Positions 42,904-50,895 are shown, counted from the stretch's first letter. The stretch: 64,000 nucleotides of DNA from JBGSMF01 sp041740315 (GCA_041740315.1 JBGSMF010000421.1:1-64000); one strand, 5' to 3'. Numbers and translations are program-made. Notes: a model not told the origin generated them from the sequence alone.

Positions 42904-42931
42904 AATGACCGGCTTGGTTATGCCGGTCATT
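42904..42931 (-). terminator. Rho-independent terminator
   Basis: AATGACCGGC (42904-42913) and GCCGGTCATT (42922-42931) form a perfect 10-bp stem with an 8-nt loop; on the minus strand TTTTGTTTAA follows. It separates the HTH gene transcript from the transfer genes. Confidence 0.8.
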
Positions 42932-42986
42932 CATTGCAAAGGCTCTTGCGGTATGGTAGCCGCTTTGGTATAATCAGGTCAGCCAT
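42927..42986 (-). other. Possible 19-codon leader ORF with upstream hairpins
   Basis: ATG 42986 opens a 19-residue frame (MADLIIPKRLPYRKSLCNE) whose stop lies in the terminator stem. Before it are two hairpins: CGCCG/CGGCG (42989-43005) and GTGTTG/CAACAC (43022-43039, enclosed by GGGG/CCCC). There is no good ribosome site. It could be a regulatory leader or a structured RNA. Confidence 0.3.
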
Positions 42987-43061
42987 TGCGCCGATGATAC
43001 CGGCGTGATGTGCGAGGGGTCGTGTTGTGCTTCCAACACTTCACGGCCCCGACTTGCTTAA

Positions 43062-43286
43062 CTACTCGATGGGTCTACCCCTTGGCTTGCGCCCGCGTTT
43101 CTTGGGCGTGTAGCTGCTCAGGCTATCCCGCTTGACCAATGTCATGCGGGGAGTAACCTTGATTGCCTCTAGTACACCTTGCGATACAAGCAAATTGACA
43201 TGGCGTGACGTTATCCCTAAAATCGCGCCAGCCTCTTTTGTCGTAACCCATTCGCTTATTGGTGTATCGCCCTGTTGCTTTGCCAT
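43062..43286 (-). CDS. HTH DNA-binding protein, excisionase/MerR-like
   Basis: The 74-residue protein has a helix-turn-helix of the excisionase type (WVTTKEAGAILGITSRHVNLLVSQGVLEAIKV contains it) and a basic tail (KKRGRKPRGRP). Such proteins serve as excisionases or small regulators. A near-perfect promoter with an overlapping inverted repeat lies upstream, so it may control itself and the transfer operon. Confidence 0.8.
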   Translation of the reverse strand: MAKQQGDTPISEWVTTKEAGAILGITSRHVNLLVSQGVLEAIKVTPRMTLVKRDSLSSYTPKKRGRKPRGRPIE

Positions 43287-43295
43287 AATGAAATT

Positions 43296-43337
43296 ATCCT
43301 ACATAGGATATTATACATCCTTTGGGCAAGATGTCAA
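43296..43337 (-). promoter_or_regulatory. Consensus promoter with adjoining operator
   Basis: On the minus strand TTGACA (43332-43337) and TATAAT (43310-43315) are both perfect, 16 bp apart. Directly after the -10 box the inverted repeat ATCCTA-CA-TAGGAT (43296-43309) covers the expected start site. A repressor bound there would block a strong promoter. Confidence 0.8.
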
Positions 43338-43404
43338 GTGCTCGCAACCTTAAAAAATCTAGGGCCGTGTGTATTCAATTTTCAAAGTGCAAATTTTGGA
43401 GTAT

Positions 43405-43440
43405 GCCGGCCAGCCAACCGGGGCCAGCCGCCAGGCTACC
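43405..43440. repeat. Element repeat, copy 1, and hairpin region
   Basis: GCCAGCC..GGGGCCAGCCGC.AGGCTAC here recurs at about 52877-52906 with few differences. Nearby GGGGCCGGGC (43471-43480) pairs with 43492-43501 over an 11-nt loop. The gap 43338-43556 contains these and no gene. Confidence 0.55.
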
Positions 43441-43556
43441 CCCTCCAAAATCACAAGGTTGCCCCCTCTGGGGGCCGGGCACCCCATGCCGGCCCGGCCC
43501 CTGAAGCAAGGAGGAAGGGTAAAAACGCCCTCACACATGGCTACAAAGCCACAATT

Positions 43557-44027
43557 TTATGTTTCCAAAATGCCCAGCCGTGCGCCACGTTTTGTCTTTG
43601 ATAGTTCCATGTCAATCGCATTAATGCCGGCGTTCAGGTCGGCTATCTGGCGCTCAAATTTTTCAACCAGCCGCCGCGCACCACTGGCGCTACCATCAAA
43701 GGCCGCCGCCTGTGCAAGCTCGGCCCGCGCCGCTGCGAGGTCTTGGGCAAGCTGCGATTTTTGAGCGTACAAAGCCTTTTGCTTCTTCAACAAATTCGCA
43801 ACCTTGACCTTTTCCTCGGCGTGCCTCTTTACCTTTTCCGCTCGCTCCGATTTTGCCCTGGCCGCCCGGTCGGCTTCGGCCCGCGCCAAAATTTCGGGGT
43901 CTATTGGCACTGGCTTTATCAGCCGCGTCATAATCGGGCCACCCAGGCCGGGGGGGTCTAATGGAATATTCCCGCTGGGTTCCGTGTATATCACATTAAA
44001 AAAACGGCCCTGCTTGCTTTCGTTCAT
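43557..44027 (-). CDS. Hypothetical coiled-coil protein
   Basis: The 156-residue protein has a Pro/Gly-rich start and then a long charged coiled coil from about residue 45 to the end (repeated Ala, Glu, Lys and Gln). No family is recognised. It overlaps the upstream small gene by four bases and is last in the ParB-like operon. Confidence 0.65.
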   Translation of the reverse strand: MNESKQGRFFNVIYTEPSGNIPLDPPGLGGPIMTRLIKPVPIDPEILARAEADRAARAKSERAEKVKRHAEEKVKVANLLKKQKALYAQKSQLAQDLAAARAELAQAAAFDGSASGARRLVEKFERQIADLNAGINAIDMELSKTKRGARLGILET

Positions 44028-44221
44028 TCGCCCACCTGCATTTTTGCGCGTTTAACCAGTTCCAAAATGCTGTCACCTGGCTGGGGGTCAACCATCTTTC
44101 GTTCGGGATCGGCTACAATGTCAGAGTGTAGCGCCGCCGTTAGACTGTCGGGGTCAATACGTTTTTCCCCAGGCCGTTTTTTGCGGAGTGGGGGGATAAC
44201 TATAATACGCTGCCTGCTCAT
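44024..44221 (-). CDS. Hypothetical small protein
   Basis: This 65-residue protein has a basic N-terminus (RQRIIVIPPLRKKRPGEKR) and an acidic middle. No motif is recognised. Four-base overlaps on both sides show that it is translated with its neighbours. Confidence 0.65.
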   Translation of the reverse strand: MSRQRIIVIPPLRKKRPGEKRIDPDSLTAALHSDIVADPERKMVDPQPGDSILELVKRAKMQVGE

Positions 44222-45831
44222 TCCGTCACCTCCAAAAGTTTGCTTAACATTTGCTCATAATCCAAACCGCCCACACCAAACATCGTCATTTGGTTTGGGT
44301 CGGGTTGGTCAATAACCGTTTGCGCGTACCGCTCGAATAGTGACCTGATGGCTTTGGGTGAACGTGATACCCGGTCAAGGTGCCCCAAAAGCCGCTCCTG
44401 GTTGTGCGTCAATTCCCGGCCAAACAAAGCACCTTGGGCCAGATAATCAGAAACTTTAATTTTGCTTTCACGCAACCGGGCCAGCATGTCAACCGCCCTG
44501 CTCAAATCACCCGACATGGACAAGTCGCGTTTGCGTTGCCCCGTTGCTATTAGATTTTCAGCATGTGCCAGTCGGGGCAAAGCGCCAGATAATGCGGTTT
44601 CAAAATTCTTGATACCACTATCAAGGCTCTCTAAAAACGCCTCTGAAAGTCGCTCGCCTGCTTCGCCGGGGAATACTTTAGAAAAAACCGCCGCTTTGAT
44701 TCGCCAAAGACCTTGGCGGTTTAGTGTGCCGTCGCTTCGCATGATGGTTGCCCGCTCATTGTCTGACAGTGTGCCGGTAAATGCTTTTACAAAATCACTG
44801 TTTGCGCTTGTCCTCAATGCCTCATCAATTGTTTGGTCATCACCGACTTGTAACCGCTGTAAATGGTTTGTTGTCAGCCGGGCCGCGTCTACCCGCGCTT
44901 GCTCTAGTGGGGACATGGACAACACCGGGGGGCTGTTTGCTTCTCTGGCAAAGCCGGCCCGGTCGGTGTCTGTTATTCGCTCTCTCACCAAAACAGGATT
45001 GCTCATGCCGGCCATGTCGGCTTCGGTCAAGCCATATTCTGCCAAGTTTTGCCGCAAGACCTCTTGATACTCTGCCCACTTTTCGGGGTATGCTTCGGCT
45101 GCCTTCCGTAGTGCCATAGTCCGGCCATTGCCGCTTTCAACCACGTTGTCACCGCCTACGATGGGTGTACCCTGTTGCAAACTGTGAAAATCCCAAACGA
45201 GTGATTCAGGCACGAGATCACGCGCCACAGCGTCAACCTGTGTTTTGCTGGCCGCCCGGTTTCTTAACCTTGGCTGCAACTCTTGAGGATAGTCAGGATT
45301 AACCGCTCCATTGTCCAGATTTGACGTTACAAGGTTGCCCAAGTCAACCAGCCGGGTCCGAAACCTGTACCGATTATTGGGGTCTACTCCAAAAGCCTCC
45401 GTTTCGTTGCCGGCCTTACCCCCTTTTGGGTTTTGATCTTCCCTCCATCGCGCCATGCCGCCGCGCCCATGCACACTCTGGGGGGTGCCGGTGCCGGGGT
45501 GTGGGCCGGGGCCATAATTGGCCGCTATCGGCTCAGGCCCCTCCAAAAATCCGAGCTGGTCTAAAATGTCAATCACCTCTAGGGCGTGCAAGGTCATGGT
45601 GGCCCTAACATCGGTTGGCATGGCCTTGTCCACATCAAACAAAACCGTGTACTGGCTCATATCCGGCTCGTTTCCATTGGCCGCAATAAACAGCGCCCGG
45701 TCTGCAATGGCTCGCCGCTCGGTGGGCGTCCGTTTTTCTAGCCACAAGACGGCCTTTTTGACCGCCGCCGCATGTTGCGCCTTTTGGCGTTCGTCATCAA
45801 GAGATTGTTTGACCTGTTGTAAAATGTTCAT
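44218..45831 (-). CDS. DdrB-like ParB-domain protein
   Basis: The 537-residue protein carries the ddrB-type ParB domain: RNRAASKTQVDAVARDL, GTPIVGGDNVVESGNGRTMALRKA and NPVLVRERI (about 190-300). This domain is common in mobile elements and phages, often near replication and partition genes; its activity is not established. The C-terminal half is helical (NERATIMRSDGTLNRQG and later). ATG 45831 follows GGAGTATG; the longer frame to 45882 has no site. Confidence 0.8.
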   Translation of the reverse strand: MNILQQVKQSLDDERQKAQHAAAVKKAVLWLEKRTPTERRAIADRALFIAANGNEPDMSQYTVLFDVDKAMPTDVRATMTLHALEVIDILDQLGFLEGPEPIAANYGPGPHPGTGTPQSVHGRGGMARWREDQNPKGGKAGNETEAFGVDPNNRYRFRTRLVDLGNLVTSNLDNGAVNPDYPQELQPRLRNRAASKTQVDAVARDLVPESLVWDFHSLQQGTPIVGGDNVVESGNGRTMALRKAAEAYPEKWAEYQEVLRQNLAEYGLTEADMAGMSNPVLVRERITDTDRAGFAREANSPPVLSMSPLEQARVDAARLTTNHLQRLQVGDDQTIDEALRTSANSDFVKAFTGTLSDNERATIMRSDGTLNRQGLWRIKAAVFSKVFPGEAGERLSEAFLESLDSGIKNFETALSGALPRLAHAENLIATGQRKRDLSMSGDLSRAVDMLARLRESKIKVSDYLAQGALFGRELTHNQERLLGHLDRVSRSPKAIRSLFERYAQTVIDQPDPNQMTMFGVGGLDYEQMLSKLLEVTE

Positions 45832-45856
45832 GTAACATACTCCAAAGTCAGGATGG

Positions 45857-46078
45857 TCAGGATAACCGAACGGCGTAACCATGCCGCTCGATTTCCGCTA
45901 GAATGTTTGCCGGCTCCCTGCCATTGGCCGGCAATGTAACCAGCGTTTTAACCGACTGGGGCAAATTCAATTTTGCCCGGTCAGGGCAAGCGCCCCGATA
46001 AATCACCGTTGCAACCGTCACTACTGGCATGGCTTCGGCTTCGAGGTCGGCCAATCGTTTGTCAAGTTTTTTGCTCAC
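45857..46078 (-). CDS. Hypothetical small protein
   Basis: The 73-residue protein has a short helical start (KKLDKRLADLEAEA) and an alpha/beta remainder (TVATVIYRG, GREPANILAEIERHG). No family is recognised. It overlaps the upstream HTH gene by four bases. Confidence 0.6.
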   Translation of the reverse strand: MSKKLDKRLADLEAEAMPVVTVATVIYRGACPDRAKLNLPQSVKTLVTLPANGREPANILAEIERHGYAVRLS

Positions 46079-46458
46079 ATTTTCCCCTTTCGCGCTTGTG
46101 CCTCAAGCGCCGCTATACGTTGTTCAAAATCATGCAATTGCTTCAAGTCGAAAAGCCGGGCCAGGCAAATGTCAGCCGCCCTAATTTTGGTGCTTTGGCT
46201 TGCGTTTTGGTCGGCCATTGCCGCCCGCAATGTTTCAACCGCTTTGCCGGTCAGGCCGGCCAGCTTGGTTATAGCCGTGTCAATGGCCCGCGCCTGTGCC
46301 TCATTCAATGCCGCGCAAAAATCGCCGTTGTCTAACCATCGGTGTAACGTGCGCTCACCTATGCCTGCATTTTTTGCTGCCCCCTCTATGGTCGGCTCCG
46401 CCAAAAGCGCCGCAATTGCCCGCCTTTGTTTTGGTGTTAAGTTGCCATTTGTTGCCAT
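46075..46458 (-). CDS. Helix-turn-helix protein (terminase small subunit/phBC6A51-like)
   Basis: The 127-residue protein opens with LTPKQRRAIAALLAEPTIEGAAKNAGIGERTLHRWL in part, a helix-turn-helix of the kind found in mobile-element proteins and phage terminase small subunits, followed by a helical region (AITKLAGLTGKAVETLRAAM) and a coiled end. No terminase large subunit is present, so a regulatory role is more likely. I use ATG 46458, after the stop of the upstream gene. Confidence 0.72.
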   Translation of the reverse strand: MATNGNLTPKQRRAIAALLAEPTIEGAAKNAGIGERTLHRWLDNGDFCAALNEAQARAIDTAITKLAGLTGKAVETLRAAMADQNASQSTKIRAADICLARLFDLKQLHDFEQRIAALEAQARKGKM

Positions 46459-46478
46459 AAGTTGCCAAGCCAATTCCG

Positions 46479-46856
46479 CTACGACGCGGAAGTGCCCCAC
46501 AGGGCCGCCGCCAACTTTTCAAACTCCGTTGCCCAGAGTTCGGCCCCGGCCACGTCGCCGGCGTCCCAAGCCCGTTCACATCGGTCGAAACATTCACCCG
46601 TTGCCAGGTCTGGGTCATCGGGGAGGGGCAGGCCGGACAGGGTCGCCAGTGGTAAAATCGCCCGCAATTCACGCGCCTTTGGCTCGTTGCGAGATTCTAT
46701 CGCTGCCAGGTATAGCAGTTCGTCACGCATAGCTGATATAGCCGGGTGAAGGTCGTTTATCATAGACGCCGGCCCAACACGCAACCGGCCCGCCCGGTCA
46801 ATCCGCATTGAGGCCCCGCGCCGATTCAATTCTGCTACTAGCTCCAAAATGGTCAT
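46479..46856 (-). CDS. Protein with TubC-type N-terminal docking domain
   Basis: The first 50 residues (LELVAELNRRGASMRID, LRVGPASMI, MRDELLYLA) match the TubC docking-domain pattern seen at the N-terminus of many plasmid and phage primase-related proteins. The remaining 75 residues are acidic and unrecognised (FDRCERAWDAGDVAGAELWA). An interaction with the replication machinery is possible. Confidence 0.65.
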   Translation of the reverse strand: MTILELVAELNRRGASMRIDRAGRLRVGPASMINDLHPAISAMRDELLYLAAIESRNEPKARELRAILPLATLSGLPLPDDPDLATGECFDRCERAWDAGDVAGAELWATEFEKLAAALWGTSAS

Positions 46857-46874
46857 TTTCTGTCCCGTTTTTCG

Positions 46875-46944
46875 TTTATCACTTTATTAGTTTATCAATT
46901 ACAACTTGACCAACTGATAAACTAATAAACTTATAAAGTGATAA
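46875..46944. other. AT-rich inverted repeat, candidate replication origin
   Basis: TTTATCACTTTATTAG... (46875-46897) and TGATAAACTAATAAA...AAAGTGATAA (46915-46944) are inverted copies, the right one with an extra 5-7 bases. GATAA recurs through 46960. The region is far more AT-rich than the surrounding GC-rich genes and adjoins the replicative helicase gene, as expected for an unwinding region. It could instead be a regulatory site for the gene at 46856. Confidence 0.5.
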
Positions 46945-46955
46945 TCTGATAAAAG

Positions 46956-48392
46956 TTAATTAATGTTTTTTGCTGGCAAACCCCAAAGCCACGTTTTGCC
47001 GTCTTTGTGGTGTACAATGCCAATTTTTTCTTTGGCTTTACGCACTGTCGGCATGGATAATCCAAGGCCGTCTGCATGTTCCTCTATTTCGTCTACCGCC
47101 ATTGGCCCACCGCTCAAAATCGCCATGAGCATATCAATTGCTTTGTCCTGTAGGGTTTCTCGTTTTGGCGGCTCCGGGGCCGTGCCAAACATCACCCCAT
47201 GCGCGTCAATTGTTACACCGATGGGATCGGGAAAGCGGGCAAGGTTGTTTTTGATCATGCTCAACCGTTTTTCTCTGTCTTTGTTTTGGTCGGGTACATC
47301 CAGCGCCCAAACTACCCGGCTAGTTTGAATGATTGCACTACTGCCCCGTATCCGCTCTAGCGTTACCCGGTCGGTAACATCCAAAATGCCGCGTTTCCTC
47401 AAATGATGGGTTAGCAAAACTGGTTTGCCTGTGTCCCGCGCCAGCTCTGCCAAAAATTTGACGGTGGGCAAGGCTTCGTTGCTCTTGTCCTCATTTCGGC
47501 TTGTTGCCCCGCTCAGACTATCCAAAACAACCAAGCGCACGTTGCCCCGCCTTGCCGCTGCCACAATTGCCGCCCGGTGGGTAGGGTCATCTAACCGTAT
47601 GTCATCAAGACCGCCCAAAGGGTCAATCAGGTTTTGGGTAGGCAATCCCCACGCTTCGGCCCTCTCCAAGTTGACGGCTTGCGCCGCTTCGGCTTCACAC
47701 CACACGACCGCGCCAAGGTTTTCAGCAAACCGCGCACCATCCGGCCAGGGCCAGCCGGCCAGGTAGCACCCGGCAACCCGCAAGGCCAGGGCCGACTTGC
47801 CCGCGCCGCTTTCGCCGGCAATGATGGTTAATAGTCCATTGGGCAACCAGGGCCGCCAGGCCCACGTAATAGGTGCAATGGTGGTTTTTATGTCTGCCCA
47901 GGTTGTGCCATTGTTATGGCCGTTGCCGTTGGCATGTACTGTTTGGAGTTTCGCAACTAGATCGGCCAGGGCATGGGGGGTGCCGTCATAGCCAGCTTTG
48001 GCAATCTGTGAGGCAAGGTCAATAATGCGCCGGTCGCGGGCCTTCGCTGCTACGATGCGGGCATATCCCTCCGCATGTATCGCCGTTGGGACAGTGTTTG
48101 TTAGATGGGAAAGGAAAGCCAGCCCGCCGATTTCGGCAAGTTGCCCGCGCCTTTCCAACTCGCCGCGCATGGTTAAAAAGTCAATTGGTTGCCCTTGTCC
48201 CTGTAGGACCAGCATAGCACTAAACACCCATGCGTTTTTTACCAGGTAAAAATCATCGGTGCCGGCTAGGTGGGCTTTCACTTGGTCTAGTGTGGTGGGG
48301 TCAATCAAGACACTGCCAAGGGCCGCTTCTTCGGCTTCAAGATCATGCGGCAATGGGGTAGTGATGGTGGTTTGTTTTTGTTGTCTAGCCAT
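46956..48392 (-). CDS. DnaB/RepA-like replicative helicase
   Basis: The 478-residue protein joins a DnaB N-terminal domain (LPHDLEAEEAALGSVLIDP at 15-33) to an AAA_25/RepA-type RecA fold: Walker A GESGAGKSAL (about 195-204), Walker B LVVLDSLSG, a LLTHHLRKRG segment and a C-terminal winged-helix-like tail (MAVDEIEEHADGLGLSMPT). It probably unwinds the element's origin. ATG 48392 is chosen because the residues before it do not match DnaB-type starts. Confidence 0.88.
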   Translation of the reverse strand: MARQQKQTTITTPLPHDLEAEEAALGSVLIDPTTLDQVKAHLAGTDDFYLVKNAWVFSAMLVLQGQGQPIDFLTMRGELERRGQLAEIGGLAFLSHLTNTVPTAIHAEGYARIVAAKARDRRIIDLASQIAKAGYDGTPHALADLVAKLQTVHANGNGHNNGTTWADIKTTIAPITWAWRPWLPNGLLTIIAGESGAGKSALALRVAGCYLAGWPWPDGARFAENLGAVVWCEAEAAQAVNLERAEAWGLPTQNLIDPLGGLDDIRLDDPTHRAAIVAAARRGNVRLVVLDSLSGATSRNEDKSNEALPTVKFLAELARDTGKPVLLTHHLRKRGILDVTDRVTLERIRGSSAIIQTSRVVWALDVPDQNKDREKRLSMIKNNLARFPDPIGVTIDAHGVMFGTAPEPPKRETLQDKAIDMLMAILSGGPMAVDEIEEHADGLGLSMPTVRKAKEKIGIVHHKDGKTWLWGLPAKNIN

Positions 48393-48497
48393 ATTGCACC
48401 CCAGAGCAAAACATGATACAATGATGGTGTAACATCCCATCGCCAGCCGCCCCAATGGCCGCTACCCACGGCCCAGGGCGGTTTGTGTTTAAATTGG

Positions 48498-48722
48498 TCA
48501 TGATGTAAACTCCCCGTTGCACTCTACCCGCAAGGGCAGGGCGTCACTAGCCGCTGTGGTGGGTTCGTCTGCCAGGATGTCACCCGCCACGGCGGTTTTT
48601 CGTTGCGCCTCGCGCCCACGCTCTGTTAGCAAATCATAAACTCGCCCCAACCGCCGCGCCCGTTCTGCTGGGTCGGTCACAGTACAGCGTGCGGTTATGA
48701 CAAAATCACCCACCCGTTGCAT
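48498..48722 (-). CDS. Hypothetical small protein
   Basis: The 74-residue protein has a hydrophobic beta start (VGDFVITARCTV) and an Arg-rich helix (AERARRLGRVYDLLTERGREAQR). No family is recognised. It overlaps the upstream RHH-like gene by 17 bases. The gap to 48392 has no gene. Confidence 0.5.
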   Translation of the reverse strand: MQRVGDFVITARCTVTDPAERARRLGRVYDLLTERGREAQRKTAVAGDILADEPTTAASDALPLRVECNGEFTS

Positions 48723-48918
48723 CGCTCACCCCTCCACTTTTGCTGGCCGGCTTGGCTTCGGTTGCATCCAGAGCGAGGCCACGCGCCCGCGCCTCATGCA
48801 AAACAAGCAACCGCAGCATGTCGGAGTTTTTGCGCTCATCGCATTGTGCCAGCCGCTCTAAAATTTTGCGCTCATCTGGACTAAAACGCGCACTAACTAC
48901 CTCGGTTCTATTTTTCAT
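48706..48918 (-). CDS. Ribbon-helix-helix-like DNA-binding protein
   Basis: The 70-residue protein starts TEVVSARFSPDERKILERLA, the pattern of a ribbon-helix-helix (CopG/MetJ) domain: one strand followed by two helices. It probably represses an element promoter or serves copy control near the helicase gene. GGGGGTG precedes ATG 48918. Confidence 0.65.
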   Translation of the reverse strand: MKNRTEVVSARFSPDERKILERLAQCDERKNSDMLRLLVLHEARARGLALDATEAKPASKSGGVSDATGG

Positions 48919-48944
48919 TTCACCCCCATTATTGTTAACAAAAA

Positions 48945-48997
48945 ACGGGCAAAGCTAGAACACTAGAAAAATCTTTGTGTATCTAGCTTTTGCCCGT
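48945..48997 (-). terminator. Terminator after the tyrosine recombinase
   Basis: ACGGGCAAAGCTAGA (48945-48959) is nearly perfectly complementary to 48982-48997 (one bulged base). On the minus strand the stem is followed by TTTTTTG. It separates the recombinase transcript from the RHH gene. Confidence 0.7.
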
Positions 48998-49124
48998 TCA
49001 ATTGAGAAGGACAAAACGCTAAGATGTTACCGTCATTTTTTAGGTCTTGGCCCTATAAGACCAAGCACCTTTGGAGCGTTTACATTGTAGCACATCCTTT
49101 CTAATTTGTCAATAGGAATTGTAG

Positions 49125-49146
49125 AACTATACTTTCGAGTATAGTT
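49125..49146. other. Perfect palindrome beside the tyrosine recombinase gene
   Basis: AACTATACT (49125-49133) and AGTATAGTT (49138-49146) flank the 4-nt centre TTCG, six bases beyond the recombinase stop. It may be a recombinase binding site or simply a stable mRNA hairpin; no T-tract follows. Confidence 0.55.
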
Positions 49147-49152
49147 ATTTGC

Positions 49153-50118
49153 TTACTGTCCAAAAGCCGCCAAACAGGCCCGTGCCGCGCCTTTGCCGGC
49201 GTCTTGGATGTAACCACGCATGACAGATTCGCTTTTGTGGCCGGTCTGGCTCATGATGTCCCTTGATTCTACACCCGCGCCCGCTGCCTCAGTGATAAAC
49301 CCGCTCCGCAATGAATGGCCCGAAAATGCACGCCAGTCTAGCTCCGCCGATTGCGCCGCGCCCTTTACGACAAGGGCCACACTCTGCGAGGTCAAACGAC
49401 TTTCGCGCATGTTCCCCCATCGGTCAATCTGGCGAAACACAGCGCCAGATTTTATACCGCTCGCATCCAGCCAGACCCGCATGGCTGCCACAGGGTCAAT
49501 GTCGGTGTCAGCAATCGAGGGGATAACCTTGACTTGGCCGGCCCCCTCTTGATCGGTTTTGCTTTGGCGAATGGTGATTTTTAGCACGCCATTTAAGCGC
49601 AAGTCGGCTACATCCAACCCAACAAGCTCACTCCGCCGAAACGCGCCAGCAAAACCAACTAGCAAGAGCGCCTTGTCACGCTTGCCGGCCAGGGTGGAGG
49701 TATCCAGCGTCTTGACCATCGCCCGCAACTCATCGAGCGTAACCGCTGCCTTTTTCTGTGGGGCAATCCGCTTGTCACGTCTAATGCCACTCATCACTGC
49801 CTTAACCGCTTCGTATACAGTCGGGTCGGGGGCCGCGTTCGTTCTATGTGCCCAGGCGATTGCTGCCAGCTTAACCGCAATGGTTGACACCTTAGCGCCG
49901 GCGTCGGCCAGGTCAACAAGATACTCGATAACCGTCTCAGGACTTGCGGGCAAAGACGGCTCGCCACGCTGCGCCGCGTAATTTTCAAACTCTGCCCAAA
50001 ACGTTTTGTAGGTTCGGAGGGTGTTATCAGCCTTGCTCTTGCGGGCGTATTTTTTCGCGCTTTCGCTCAATTCGATTGTAGCCAGATCACCGCTGGCCTT
50101 GACAATGGCCTTGCTCAT
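49153..50118 (-). CDS. Tyrosine recombinase
   Basis: The 321-residue protein has a SAM-like core-binding domain (about 15-115) and a catalytic domain with the tetrad R161 (FRRSEL), H268-x-x-R271 (SGHSLRSG), H294 (QTGHKS) and Y303. As the serine recombinase handles integration, this one may resolve multimers of the circular form or act on a second site. Its start overlaps nothing; the two HTH genes lie just upstream. The palindrome at 49125-49146 is a possible target. Confidence 0.92.
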   Translation of the reverse strand: MSKAIVKASGDLATIELSESAKKYARKSKADNTLRTYKTFWAEFENYAAQRGEPSLPASPETVIEYLVDLADAGAKVSTIAVKLAAIAWAHRTNAAPDPTVYEAVKAVMSGIRRDKRIAPQKKAAVTLDELRAMVKTLDTSTLAGKRDKALLLVGFAGAFRRSELVGLDVADLRLNGVLKITIRQSKTDQEGAGQVKVIPSIADTDIDPVAAMRVWLDASGIKSGAVFRQIDRWGNMRESRLTSQSVALVVKGAAQSAELDWRAFSGHSLRSGFITEAAGAGVESRDIMSQTGHKSESVMRGYIQDAGKGAARACLAAFGQ

Positions 50119-50153
50119 GTTGCCCCCTGTGCTATTGCTAACAATGATTAGCG

Positions 50154-50384
50154 TTAGTTATAACTCTTTTGATACTCCGTTAAAGATGTTTCTTTTACCA
50201 CCCACCTGTACCCAATTTTGGCCGCTTCAACCTTCCCGTTTCTACACAGCCGGCAAATGTGCTCTTGTGTGTAACCTGTTATCATCGCTGCCTTTTGGGT
50301 ATCAATAAACCCATCCCCTAACAAAAGACTTGTCCCTTTTCTTGCTCTTGGTGATGTAATCAATTTTCTTGGTGACATGATCAT
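50154..50384 (-). CDS. Small HTH protein, excisionase-like
   Basis: The 76-residue protein has a helix-turn-helix of the MerR/excisionase kind (DTQKAAMITGYTQEHICRLCRNG) and a basic N-terminus. It overlaps the start of the neighbouring HTH gene's stop by four bases, and together they precede the tyrosine recombinase. They may be recombination directionality factors. Confidence 0.72.
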   Translation of the reverse strand: MIMSPRKLITSPRARKGTSLLLGDGFIDTQKAAMITGYTQEHICRLCRNGKVEAAKIGYRWVVKETSLTEYQKSYN

Positions 50385-50596
50385 GCTCCCTCTATAGATT
50401 TGCTCTTTGGCCGGCCAGCTCGCGCCTTGCGCTTGTGTGCCAGCAAGCTTGCTCGGCTAATCAATAACGAGTGCCCCAACATGCACCCCTCTATCCTGCC
50501 GGCACGCCACAACCGCCGCAAATGATCGGGGTGGTATCCTGTTAGGTTTGCTGCTTCTTCGGTCGTTAGCCAGTCTGATTTAAGAATGTCGCTCAT
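50381..50596 (-). CDS. Small HTH protein, excisionase-like
   Basis: The 71-residue protein shows WLTTEEAANLTGYHPDHL and LWRAGRIEG, a helix-turn-helix like that of the next gene, to which it is probably related by duplication. ATG 50596 follows TTGGAGTATAGC; the frame to 50653 is not needed. Confidence 0.72.
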   Translation of the reverse strand: MSDILKSDWLTTEEAANLTGYHPDHLRRLWRAGRIEGCMLGHSLLISRASLLAHKRKARAGRPKSKSIEGA

Positions 50597-50640
50597 TTCG
50601 CTATACTCCAAGATGGGGGAAGCCGGGGCCGGCCCGCCTG

Positions 50641-50838
50641 CTATGCTTCCCACATCCCATGCGGCCCCCGCCGCTTGCCCTTGCTCTTGTGGTGATAGGT
50701 CGGGGCCTTGTGTCCAAGATTGTCTACCACAGACCCCGCCGCCATTTTGACCGCCAGCCGCGCTATTCGTTCCCTCAGCTCTGCCGGCATGGCCGGGTCT
50801 AGTTTTTCATATTCGGTGTTATAATCCGTCTTGCCCAT
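50641..50838 (-). CDS. Hypothetical small protein
   Basis: The 65-residue protein has an acidic helical N-terminal half (DPAMPAELRERIARLAVKMA) and a basic tail. No family is recognised. It is first behind the strong promoter at 50917-50945, with AGAGGTTG upstream of ATG 50838. Confidence 0.6.
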   Translation of the reverse strand: MGKTDYNTEYEKLDPAMPAELRERIARLAVKMAAGSVVDNLGHKAPTYHHKSKGKRRGPHGMWEA

Positions 50839-50867
50839 CTCACAACCTCTGTTTGTGTCTTGGGTCG

Positions 50868-50895
50868 CCCCGGTGATGTTTCCCCATCGCCGGGG
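50868..50895. promoter_or_regulatory. Hairpin in the leader of the 50838 gene
   Basis: CCCCGGTGATG (50868-50878) pairs with CATCGCCGGGG (50885-50895) with one G-T pair and a 6-nt loop. For minus-strand transcripts it is a leader hairpin before the ribosome site. On the plus strand it is followed by TTTTTTG and would be a good terminator, though no plus-strand gene is known here. Confidence 0.6.

Noticed and set aside
46075..46458. Phage terminase small subunit, making the element a prophage
   Set aside because: No large terminase, portal, capsid or tail genes accompany it; similar HTH proteins occur in non-phage elements.
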